Source of the DNA: Treponema sp.
Lineage (GTDB): Bacteria; Spirochaetota; Spirochaetia; Treponematales; Treponemataceae
Length of the DNA stretch: 7,379 nucleotides
NCBI GenBank assembly: GCA_003455655.1
Contig: DMQP01000133.1
Location: 1 to 7,379 of the forward strand
Direction: 5' to 3'
Shown: in pieces, positions 1 to 6,676 of the stretch
How the letters are laid out: each line of letters begins with the position of its first letter
Numbering within the stretch: the stretch's first letter is position 1
Position numbers and translations under genes: made by a program
The notes under the pieces: model-generated
The model's database searches: none
Seen by the model: only the letters and a program-made list of their open reading frames with translations
What the model was told of the DNA's origin: nothing

Positions 1-12
1 TTTGAAAAGATG

Positions 13-21
13 TGCTATAAT
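13..21 (+). promoter_or_regulatory. Probable extended -10 promoter element for the glycosidase-ppx-ppk1 operon
   Basis: A perfect TATAAT at 16-21 is preceded by TGC, giving an extended -10 (TGnTATAAT). Transcription would start near position 28, leaving a leader of about 28 bases that contains the ribosome binding site at 47-50. The matching -35 would lie just outside the left edge, so it cannot be judged. TTGAAA at 2-7 is far too close to serve. Sequence match only. Confidence 0.45.
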
Positions 22-46
22 AAAAGAGAGAACTGTATAATTTTTT

Positions 47-50
47 GGAG
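47..50 (+). promoter_or_regulatory. Ribosome binding site that fixes the GTG start of the first gene
   Basis: GGAG lies five bases upstream of the GTG at 56-58. No in-frame ATG lies upstream, and the reading frame opens right after this motif, so the GTG start is preferred over any later codon. Confidence 0.7.
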
Positions 51-55
51 CTATC

Positions 56-1486
56 GTGAACAAACGTGATTTTCCCAAGATCCATTTTTACGATCAGGAT
101 TTTGTAGACATTTATGACAAGACATGGAACTGGCTCGCAGACTACTGGATTACACCCCAGACTGGAGAACTGTCCCCTGACGGTTACTTTGTATATCCCC
201 AAGAAGGCGATTATATTCTTGATCAGGCCGAAGCTATATTCGCATCATTTTTCCTTGTCTATTCCAACCGCAACTATCTGGCAAATAAAAACATAGATTT
301 CTTCTACGATCGACAAGAAGACAGTGGAGCTATTCGCTGGAGATACAACGCAAAAAATAAAAAACCAGTACTGGACAAAGCTAATCCCGAAGGTGTAGGT
401 CTTCCTCTTTTTGCTTGGGCTGAATTCAACCTCTATCACAAAAGCGCAAACAAACGCCGCGTAAAAGAAGTTATGCCCGTTTTGCAAAAATACATGGACT
501 GGTTAGAGCGCACCTTCAAACAAGAAAACGGACTCTATGCTGTTCCCTTCGAAAGTTCAACAATGTTCAACTCTCCACGCAAGGGAACCTATTACCCCAT
601 AGACTTTAACTGCTGCATGGCAATAAATGCATCTCACATGTCAGCACTGGGAGACATTCTTAACGACAAAGACTTAAGCTTCCAGTACAAAAAAATGTAC
701 TTTAGTCTTAAGACACGCATTAACAGTCTTATGTGGGACAGCACAACAGGTTTCTATCACGATCTTGATAAAGCAGAGCAGCGTCTTCCTCACAAAACAA
801 TTGCAGGATTCTGGCCACTGCTTGCAGAACTTCCCAACGCAGACCGTGCAGACATGCTTATCTCTCACTTAAGCAATCCTAAAACTTTTGGAACCGATCA
901 CCCCTTCCCTTCTTTAAGTCGCGATCACGAAATGTTCAAAGAAACGGGCGAAGGATTTAAAGGTTCTGTTTTCCCTGCATTCAACTTCATGATCATAAAA
1001 GGTCTTGAAAAATATCAGCGCTTTGCCCTTGCTCGAGAATGTGCAATCCGTCACTTATACTATGTGCTGGAAGGACTAAGCCCTGCAGACGGAAAAGCAA
1101 ACGGTGATTTATACGAAGCATATCTTCCTTGCAAAGAAGGTCCTGCTCAACTTGCGCGTCAAAAAGTTTTCCCACGCAAACACTACATGCAATCAATCGG
1201 ACTTTCAACTATTGCTCTCATGATTGAAAACGTCATTGGACTTAACATAAGCTTACCGCGCAAAACAGTAGACTGGGTTATTCCAAACCTTGAAATTATG
1301 GGCATTGAAAAGTTGTCACTAAAACGCAACCTTATTACTATCCTCAGCAACAAAAGTTCTCGTGGATGGGAAATCCAAATGGAAAGCGAAAAGCTCTACT
1401 ACTTTACCATCAACATTCTTGATCAAAAGAAAAAGACTTTGCCTATTCCATCTGGTAAGTGTTCAATGCTTATTGATAAGTTATGA
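56..1486 (+). CDS. MGH1/trehalase-like (alpha/alpha)6-barrel glycosidase homologue, substrate unknown
   Basis: This 476-residue protein starts at GTG and has no signal peptide or membrane segment, so it should be cytoplasmic. It resembles the clan of trehalases (GH37), GH63 glucosidases and mannosylglycerate-hydrolase (MGH1)-like proteins. Visible landmarks are GAIRWRYN (91-98), QENGLYAVPFESS (156-168), MFNSPR (170-175), PIDFN (181-185), LMWD..TGFYHD (225-236), HPFPSLSRDH (282-291), GEGFKGSVFPAFNFMIIKGLEKY (298-320, like the family's GG.WRGSVW.P.NYM..RGL), LYEAYLP (352-358, like the WENY.P motif holding the catalytic base, here E354), and a family-like C-terminal end with GLSTIALMIENVIGL (382-396) followed by a small beta-rich tail. 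Family members hydrolyse alpha-linked sugars such as trehalose or glucosyl/mannosylglycerate by inversion. Odd: the acid expected in the ESGxDxSPR-type motif is missing (F171 sits there), so activity is uncertain. It is the first gene of the operon, with its TGA overlapping the next ATG. Family placement is fairly sure; substrate and even catalysis are not. Confidence 0.8.
   Translation: MNKRDFPKIHFYDQDFVDIYDKTWNWLADYWITPQTGELSPDGYFVYPQEGDYILDQAEAIFASFFLVYSNRNYLANKNIDFFYDRQEDSGAIRWRYNAKNKKPVLDKANPEGVGLPLFAWAEFNLYHKSANKRRVKEVMPVLQKYMDWLERTFKQENGLYAVPFESSTMFNSPRKGTYYPIDFNCCMAINASHMSALGDILNDKDLSFQYKKMYFSLKTRINSLMWDSTTGFYHDLDKAEQRLPHKTIAGFWPLLAELPNADRADMLISHLSNPKTFGTDHPFPSLSRDHEMFKETGEGFKGSVFPAFNFMIIKGLEKYQRFALARECAIRHLYYVLEGLSPADGKANGDLYEAYLPCKEGPAQLARQKVFPRKHYMQSIGLSTIALMIENVIGLNISLPRKTVDWVIPNLEIMGIEKLSLKRNLITILSNKSSRGWEIQMESEKLYYFTINILDQKKKTLPIPSGKCSMLIDKL
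1483..1486 (+). other. ATGA stop/start overlap between the glycosidase homologue and ppx
   Basis: The bases ATGA carry both the ppx start (1483-1485) and the upstream stop TGA (1484-1486). There is no strong Shine-Dalgarno just before it (only a purine-rich GATAAG), which suggests that ppx is translated mainly by coupling or re-initiation from the first gene. Confidence 0.8.
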
Positions 1487-3012
1487 TACAACCGCAGGCG
1501 GTTATAGAAATAGGTTCTACCGGAGTAAGACTTCTTGTTGCAGAACTAAGCGAAGACAACAAACGCACCATCCTCGACAGAAGCGACATGCCGCTTGCTT
1601 TAGGGCGTGATGTTTTTACTTCGGGAACAATTAGCCTCGACACTCAGTCTCAATGCTTGCACATTTTAAATCGTTTTGCAGAACAACTTGCTGGCTGGGG
1701 CATAACAAGACAAAACACAACAGTCATTGCAACTAGTGCAGTTCGTGAAGCAAACAATCGTGACCCTTTTGTAGATCGAATAAAAATTAAAACCGGATTT
1801 ACTGTTCGAGTTATTGACGGCATAGAAGAAAATCGTCTTATGTATATTGCAGTGCGCGAATGTCTTAAAGGCGAAACAAAAAGAGTTTTGCAAAGTAATT
1901 CTGTCATTCTTGAAATTGCCGGTGGTTCCACAGAAATAATGCTTATGGAAAAAGGCAGAATGGCAGGAGCACATGCATTGCGTTTGGGTACTGTCATTAT
2001 TGAACAGAAGCGTCTTTCCATGATGGGAACTATGGATGATGCACGCCGTTACATTGAAGAATTTATTTCAAACACAAAAACAATTATAGACAGCGAACTT
2101 ACATTAGGAAAAGTGCAACAGTTTATTGCGGTAGGAAGTGATATGCGTCTTGCTTCACTTTTTGCCGGAAAACCAATCTCTCCTTTTTTGTGGCAAATAA
2201 AACGAGAAGACTTTAATCGCTTTGTAGATGAAGTACAAGAATACTCTCTTGAAGAATGTATTGCCCGTTTTAAACTAAGCTATAGCGATGCAGAAACATT
2301 CCAGGTTTCACTTTTAGCTTACCGCATGTTCATTGATTTAACGAGAGTGCAAACTATTTTAGTTCCAGAAACTTCTATACGAGAAGGCTTGCTCATTAGT
2401 AAATCGACACAACCCAACGAAGAATTGCAAAAAGAATTTACACAACAAATTGCTGCAAGTGCTCGCATACTGTTGAGAAAATATCACGGAGACGAAGCTC
2501 ATGCTGAATATGTAAAAAATGTCTGCCTTAAATTATTTGATGCACTCTCTGAAGAAATAGCACTTGATGAAAAAGCACGACTCTTACTTGAAATAAGCGC
2601 TATACTACACGACATAGGCATGTTCATTCGCGCTGTAGATCATAATGTTCACAGTCAGTACATAATTTTGCACAGTGAAATTTTTGGACTAACCAGAGAC
2701 GACACAGCACTCATTGGACAAATTGTACGCTACCACCGCGGACATGCACTTCCACAAGATGACAGCGAATTCAAACTCTTACCAAGAAATTTACGTCTTA
2801 CCATTTTAAAACTAACCTCACTCTTACGCATTGCAGATGCACTTGATCGAGCACACAGACAACGTCTTACAAACTTAACCTTTAGCACAACGCAAGACAC
2901 GCTTACCATAAGAACACAAAATGCACAAAACCTTGCACTCGAAAAACTTGCGCTTGAAGAAAAAGGCGATTTGTTTGAAAATGTCTTCGGATACAAAATT
3001 GTTTTGGTGTAA
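1483..3012 (+). CDS. ppx: Ppx/GppA-family phosphatase with C-terminal HD domain (probable exopolyphosphatase)
   Basis: At 509 residues it has the length of full Ppx/GppA proteins. These have an actin-like (ASKHA) N-terminal half that removes terminal phosphate from polyphosphate or pppGpp, plus a helical C-terminal half. N-terminal landmarks: EIGSTGVRLLVAE (9-21, phosphate motif 1), ATSAVREANNR (83-93), IDGIEENRL (111-119, with the presumed catalytic Glu at 115/116), LEIAGGSTE (143-151, phosphate motif 2) and LRLGT (166-170). The C-terminal half is HD-like: H340, LHDIG (375-379), HSQYI..HSEIFGL (390-403), RYHRGHALP (416-424) and IADALDRAH (450-458). Odd: the two family Asp residues are Glu (E9, E144), the first Gly of GGGSTE is Ala (A146), and the usual GGT loop reads GSDM (218-221). 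It lies between the glycosidase homologue (4-base overlap) and ppk1 (12 bases away), and the latter favours polyphosphate as substrate over pppGpp. Family is certain; substrate, and the retention of normal activity, are inferred. Confidence 0.92.
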   Translation: MIQPQAVIEIGSTGVRLLVAELSEDNKRTILDRSDMPLALGRDVFTSGTISLDTQSQCLHILNRFAEQLAGWGITRQNTTVIATSAVREANNRDPFVDRIKIKTGFTVRVIDGIEENRLMYIAVRECLKGETKRVLQSNSVILEIAGGSTEIMLMEKGRMAGAHALRLGTVIIEQKRLSMMGTMDDARRYIEEFISNTKTIIDSELTLGKVQQFIAVGSDMRLASLFAGKPISPFLWQIKREDFNRFVDEVQEYSLEECIARFKLSYSDAETFQVSLLAYRMFIDLTRVQTILVPETSIREGLLISKSTQPNEELQKEFTQQIAASARILLRKYHGDEAHAEYVKNVCLKLFDALSEEIALDEKARLLLEISAILHDIGMFIRAVDHNVHSQYIILHSEIFGLTRDDTALIGQIVRYHRGHALPQDDSEFKLLPRNLRLTILKLTSLLRIADALDRAHRQRLTNLTFSTTQDTLTIRTQNAQNLALEKLALEEKGDLFENVFGYKIVLV

Positions 3013-3018
3013 GGAAGG
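3011..3018 (+). promoter_or_regulatory. Ribosome binding site of ppk1
   Basis: AAGGAAGG directly follows the ppx stop codon and ends six bases before the ATG at 3025. It is a strong Shine-Dalgarno with good spacing, so ppk1 can be translated independently of ppx on the same transcript. Confidence 0.8.
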
Positions 3019-3024
3019 TAAGGC

Positions 3025-5133
3025 ATGGCTTTGCAAAAATTTTTCAACCGCGAACTAAGTTGGATCGAATTTAACGCACGCGTACTGCACGAATCTTGCC
3101 GCAAAGAACTGCCTCTTTTAGAACGACTTAAATTTTCTGGAATTGTAACCAGTAACTTTGACGAATTTTTTCAAGTTAGAGTTGCCTCTATAAAACGACT
3201 TTTAAAAAATGCACCACACACAAAAGATGCATCAGGTTTTACTCCCTCATCACTTTTAAAAGCAATTTCAAATCGCTGTCATGAACTTACCGCAATTCAA
3301 GACAAAACACTTACCCAAGACATTCTTCCCTCGCTTGCAAAACAGGGCATTGCCTATATTCAAGCAAAAGATTTTACTCCTTCTCAAAAAGCATTCACCG
3401 AAGATTTTTTTAACCGACACATTTTTCCTCTACTGACTCCTCTACGAACAGACGGTTCAGAGTTCCCGCGTATAGGAAATTTAAATTTGCATGTTGCTTT
3501 TTTGCTTTCTCTTATGTCTGGTGTGCATGCAAAACAAACGCCTCTTACTGCTCAACAAAAAGACAGCATCATCGCTATTGTGCAAGTGCCCTCTGGTATT
3601 AACCGCATTGTTTGGTTACCCAACGAAGGAAAAACAAAAACATTTACACTTCTTGATGATATTATTACTCTCTACGGTTCAGACTTGTTCCCGGGATACA
3701 AAACTGTAGAAAGCATGATTTTTAAAATTGTTCGTGATGCAGATGTATCTGTTGATGAAGATGCAGGAAATAATTTTATTCAAGCAATGAAGCAAGTGCT
3801 TATAAAGCGTGAATCGAGTTTTGCAGTTCGAATGGAATGTAATGTAAGCAGTCAGACACTCCTTTCTTTTTTGACACAAAAACTAAACTTAACTGCAGAC
3901 GACATTTACAAAACTGAAGGCATTGTTGACGCTTCAACCTTACGAACCCTTACAGACTGTGACAGTGCAAGTGCATTTCTTTTTCCTGAATGGAAACATT
4001 TTTATCCGACAACACTGAACGCAGACGAACCTCTGTGGCAAACAATTAGTCAACGCGACATTCTTCTTCATGTTCCCTACGAAAGTTATGACCCCGTTCT
4101 TTCGTTTATACAAAATGCAGCAGACGACCCAGATGTTCTTGCCATAAAGATGACGCTCTACCGAACAGGAAGCGACAGTCCTATTGTGCGTTCACTTATA
4201 CAAGCAGCTCGCAAGGGAAAACAAGTTACTGTTTTTGTTGAACTCAAAGCCCGTTTTGATGAACAGCAGAATATGTCTTGGGCTAGGGAATTAGAAAATT
4301 CTGGAGCAATTGTCATTTACGGAATTGTAAACTTAAAAGTTCATGCGAAAGTACTTTTAGTAATGCGAAAAGAACGCGATGGAATAAAACGTTATGTTCA
4401 TTTAAGCACTGGCAACTACAATGCAAACACTGCGCAATTGTATCAGGACATTTCACTCTTTACCGCAAAAGAAGAACTTGCCCAAGATGTAACACTTTTT
4501 TTCAATACAATCTCTGGCTACAGCGCAATTCCAACCATGCATCATTTATACATGGCACCAGTAACACTTAAAAGCAAACTGCTTGAACTCATTGAAAGAG
4601 AAATACAAAGAAGCACAAAAGAAAGACCGGGTCGCATCATTGCAAAAATGAACAGTCTCTGTCATCCCGAAGTTATAGAACAATTATACAAAGCTTCTCA
4701 AGCAGGTGTAGAAATTATACTGAATGTTCGTGGCATTTGTACTTTAGTTCCTGGTGTAAAAGGTTTAAGCGAAAACATAAAAGTTGTAAGCATTGTTGAC
4801 CGTTACCTCGAACACAGTCGCATCTTTTATTTTTACAACGGTGGCAAAGAAGAACTGTATCTTTCAAGTGCAGACTGGATGGAACGAAACCTTGATCGAC
4901 GCATAGAACTTATGTTCCCCGTAACTGACAGAAAAAATTTCTTACAGTTAAAAGAATTGCTTTCACTCTATTTTGATTCAGACATTCACCGCTACTCACT
5001 TAAAAAAGACGGCACTTGGAAAGTTCATGACGGAACAGGTGTTCAAGAAATAATTTACAAAAAGTATAAGAAAAAAAATGACGCACGACGTTCATCACCT
5101 AAACTTGATATAGTCGTACGCCGTAAAGACTAA
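3025..5133 (+). CDS. ppk1: Polyphosphate kinase 1
   Basis: This enzyme polymerises the ATP gamma-phosphate into long-chain polyphosphate, reversibly, through a phosphohistidine intermediate. The 702 residues match the usual Ppk1 length and all four domains are present. The N domain begins FFNRELSWIEFNARVL (6-21) with TSNFDEFF (42-49). The head domain carries FPLLTPL (134-140) and FPRIGNLNLHVAF (147-159). The C1 domain has DILLHVPYESY (345-355), MTLYRTG (376-382), VELKARFDE (405-413) and NLKVHAK (436-442), where H440 is the expected autophosphorylated His. The C2 domain has MNSLCHP (542-548) and RYLEHSRIF (593-601), with the second conserved His at H597, then SADWMERNLDRRIEL (615-629). The C-terminus ends in a basic tail from about residue 679. 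The start is fixed by the strong ribosome binding site. It is the last gene of the operon after ppx, so synthesis and breakdown of polyphosphate are co-encoded. Its stop overlaps the convergent barrel gene. Confidence 0.97.
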   Translation: MALQKFFNRELSWIEFNARVLHESCRKELPLLERLKFSGIVTSNFDEFFQVRVASIKRLLKNAPHTKDASGFTPSSLLKAISNRCHELTAIQDKTLTQDILPSLAKQGIAYIQAKDFTPSQKAFTEDFFNRHIFPLLTPLRTDGSEFPRIGNLNLHVAFLLSLMSGVHAKQTPLTAQQKDSIIAIVQVPSGINRIVWLPNEGKTKTFTLLDDIITLYGSDLFPGYKTVESMIFKIVRDADVSVDEDAGNNFIQAMKQVLIKRESSFAVRMECNVSSQTLLSFLTQKLNLTADDIYKTEGIVDASTLRTLTDCDSASAFLFPEWKHFYPTTLNADEPLWQTISQRDILLHVPYESYDPVLSFIQNAADDPDVLAIKMTLYRTGSDSPIVRSLIQAARKGKQVTVFVELKARFDEQQNMSWARELENSGAIVIYGIVNLKVHAKVLLVMRKERDGIKRYVHLSTGNYNANTAQLYQDISLFTAKEELAQDVTLFFNTISGYSAIPTMHHLYMAPVTLKSKLLELIEREIQRSTKERPGRIIAKMNSLCHPEVIEQLYKASQAGVEIILNVRGICTLVPGVKGLSENIKVVSIVDRYLEHSRIFYFYNGGKEELYLSSADWMERNLDRRIELMFPVTDRKNFLQLKELLSLYFDSDIHRYSLKKDGTWKVHDGTGVQEIIYKKYKKKNDARRSSPKLDIVVRRKD
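5130..5133. other. Tail-to-tail overlap of the ppk1 and outer-membrane protein stop codons
   Basis: The ppk1 stop TAA occupies 5131-5133 on the plus strand. The barrel gene's TAG is read on the minus strand from 5132 to 5130. The convergent genes therefore share the end with no intergenic base, and each transcript must end inside, or run antisense into, the other gene. I see no convincing intrinsic terminator at the junction. Confidence 0.9.
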
Positions 5134-6035
5134 AAATGAAATGCAACTCCCATATTCAGTTGAATCATAGGATACTGTTCTGGCAGCAAGAAAGGATACG
5201 TTACCTTTACACCTAAGTTAGTTGAAAAAATGGGAAAGAAATATGACTCAAGAAGAATTCCACCAGACACTTCAGGATAAATAAAATTTTCAAATCCTAA
5301 AACTTTGTTATCGAAGAACATAAGCGCACCTGCACCAACTTCAAAGACAAATGCAAATTTTTCTGTAGGCTTGTAACGCAAAACAACAAAACCATTTGCA
5401 GTAAACTGATTCACTGCGACACTTCCCTTTGAAAGAGAAGACCATGTTGCATCTACAGCAGCACCAAATGCTCCACCTAAAAAACGTGCAATCGAAAATT
5501 CTCCGCGACCACCAAATGAAAAAATCTGAAGATTCATCTTTGCAGTTAAATCACCAAAGTAAGTAGGAAGTGTTTGCGTTCCTGTCATAGGAACATAGTA
5601 TGCAGAATAGAATGCGTCTAAATGAAGTCTCTTTGTTTTTTTTAGCAAGTCTTTCGACTTTTCGTCTTGACTTTCATCTTTTGCTTGTTCAGGTTTAACT
5701 TCTGAGACAGCGGTAATAGTTACTTTTTCGTTTTCGTTAACAGTTTGACTTTGATCCGCTTCTGCTTCGTAAACTGTCCACGGATACAGCGGCCAGTTAT
5801 CTGCATTAGTAAATACTCGAGGTCGTTCAGTTGTAGTATCTTCTTCATCTTCTGCAAGACCATCGCGTCCCCGAGCACGGTTTTGTTCAGCGGCACTTAT
5901 AGTTGAACCGTCAAGTGCATAGGGATCTTCGCGAAGTACATCAAGTGACACTCCGTTTGCAGAAAAAGCAGGTGCTGAAATAAAAGTAAGAAAAAGCGCA
6001 CATACAGTGCATGTAAGTCCATTTATTCTAGACAT
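5130..6035 (-). CDS. Predicted outer-membrane beta-barrel protein of unknown function
   Basis: This 301-residue protein is not one I recognise by name. It opens with a typical Sec signal peptide: Arg at 3, a hydrophobic core at about 7-20 and cleavage probably after APAFSA (21-26). There is no lipobox. Residues 27-137 form a polar, acidic, probably disordered stretch (EDEEDTTTE at 62-70; EVKPEQAKDESQDEKSKD at 112-129). From about 137 to the end there are alternating hydrophobic/polar segments rich in Gly, Phe and Tyr, for example LHLDAFYSAYYVPM, MNLQIFSFGGRGEF, NGFVVLRYKP, FAFVFEVGAGALMFF, STNLGVKVTYPF and the final MGVAFHF. This pattern, with a terminal Phe as used by the Bam machinery, fits a small barrel of about eight strands. 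It lies 53 bases downstream of recR on the same strand with its own ribosome binding site, so it may be cotranscribed or have its own promoter. Role (porin, structural, adhesin) unknown. Confidence 0.8.
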   Translation of the reverse strand: MSRINGLTCTVCALFLTFISAPAFSANGVSLDVLREDPYALDGSTISAAEQNRARGRDGLAEDEEDTTTERPRVFTNADNWPLYPWTVYEAEADQSQTVNENEKVTITAVSEVKPEQAKDESQDEKSKDLLKKTKRLHLDAFYSAYYVPMTGTQTLPTYFGDLTAKMNLQIFSFGGRGEFSIARFLGGAFGAAVDATWSSLSKGSVAVNQFTANGFVVLRYKPTEKFAFVFEVGAGALMFFDNKVLGFENFIYPEVSGGILLESYFFPIFSTNLGVKVTYPFLLPEQYPMIQLNMGVAFHF

Positions 6036-6041
6036 GAAGAT

Positions 6042-6046
6042 ACCTC
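6042..6046 (-). promoter_or_regulatory. Ribosome binding site of the outer-membrane protein gene
   Basis: Read on the minus strand, GAGGT lies six bases before the ATG (6035-6033). It supports this start, which also gives a complete signal peptide. The 53-base gap 6036-6088 between recR and this gene holds nothing else that I can support; no clear -35/-10 pair is visible. Confidence 0.7.
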
Positions 6047-6088
6047 ATTTTCTTATCGGCATAAAGTGAACAATTCTTTAGACTTGAA

Positions 6089-6676
6089 CTAGATTTTGAT
6101 TCTACCTTGAAAACTTCGAGCAAGCGTAAGTCGGTCTGCATATTCCAAATCACCACCAACAGGAAGTCCACTTGCAAGACGCGTTACCGTACAACCCGTT
6201 TCTTGCAACAAGTGCTGCACATACAAAGCTGTTGTGTCGCCTTCAACAGTGGGATTAGTTGCCAAAATTACTTCAGTAACACCGCCTGTTTTTACTCGTT
6301 CCAAAAGAGAAGCAATACGCAACTGGTCTGGACCAATTCCTTCAAGCGGAGAAATAACTCCACCCAAAACATGAAAGAGTCCGTGAAACTCATGCGACGA
6401 TTCTATTGTTGAAACATCCTGTGCTTGTTCCACAACACAAATAGTTTTTTGATCGCGGTTTGCATCACAACAAATGGGACAAGGGTCATGTTCAGTCCAC
6501 GAACCGCAAATAGAACAAGGCATAATCTTTTGTTGCAAAGTTTGAATCTGATTTGCAAAACGACTTATAAACTGAGGGTCGGCACTCAAGAGATGATTTG
6601 CAATGCGCAGTGCACTTTTTTTTCCTATACCAGGAAGACGAGAAAAACTTTCGGCAACTTCATCCAAAGCGTTCAT
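6089..6676 (-). CDS. recR: Recombination mediator protein RecR
   Basis: RecR works with RecO (and RecF) to load RecA onto SSB-coated single-stranded DNA in gap repair and recombination. The 195 residues are close to the usual length of about 200, and every landmark is intact: the helix-hairpin-helix LPGIGKKSALRIANHLL (14-30), the C4 zinc finger with C54, C57, C66 and C69, a Toprim domain starting at TICVVEQAQD (78-87) with its acidic residues at E83 and in the TVEGDTTA segment (143-150), and the C-terminal Walker-B-like ASGLPVGGDLEYAD (168-181). The ATG overlaps the ebfC stop by one base (TAATG, 6678-6674 on the minus strand), so the two are probably translationally coupled. The order dnaX-ebfC-recR is the widespread bacterial arrangement. 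Confidence 0.98.
   Translation of the reverse strand: MNALDEVAESFSRLPGIGKKSALRIANHLLSADPQFISRFANQIQTLQQKIMPCSICGSWTEHDPCPICCDANRDQKTICVVEQAQDVSTIESSHEFHGLFHVLGGVISPLEGIGPDQLRIASLLERVKTGGVTEVILATNPTVEGDTTALYVQHLLQETGCTVTRLASGLPVGGDLEYADRLTLARSFQGRIKI

Noticed and set aside
36..41. A second TATAAT just upstream of the first gene
   Set aside because: It would start transcription at about 48, inside the ribosome binding site, and has no -35 at proper spacing. The extended -10 at 13-21 is a better candidate.
1650..2021. Open frame of 123 codons antisense to ppx, and similar antisense or out-of-frame stretches at 245-487, 2730-3104, 3679-3879 and 6107-6703
   Set aside because: Each lies fully or almost fully within a clearly recognised gene, encodes no recognisable motif and has an amino-acid make-up typical of a shadow frame.
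5111..5162. Short inverted repeats near the ppk1/barrel-gene junction (TAGTC/GACTA at 5111-5132 and CAACT/AGTTG at 5144-5162)
   Set aside because: Stems are only 5 bp with 9-12 base loops and neither is followed by a T-run on the relevant strand, so they do not support an intrinsic terminator.
5647..5662. AAGTC-TTTC-GACTT hairpin followed by T residues on the plus strand, a possible terminator for read-through from ppk1
   Set aside because: The stem is 5 bp and AT-rich, it lies over 500 bases past ppk1, and the sequence is explained by Lys/Asp codons of the barrel protein on the other strand.
6036..6088. Possible promoter for the outer-membrane protein gene in the gap after recR
   Set aside because: Only weak matches are visible on the minus strand (TTCAAG and TTTATG, 17 bases apart). 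This is not enough to call a promoter.
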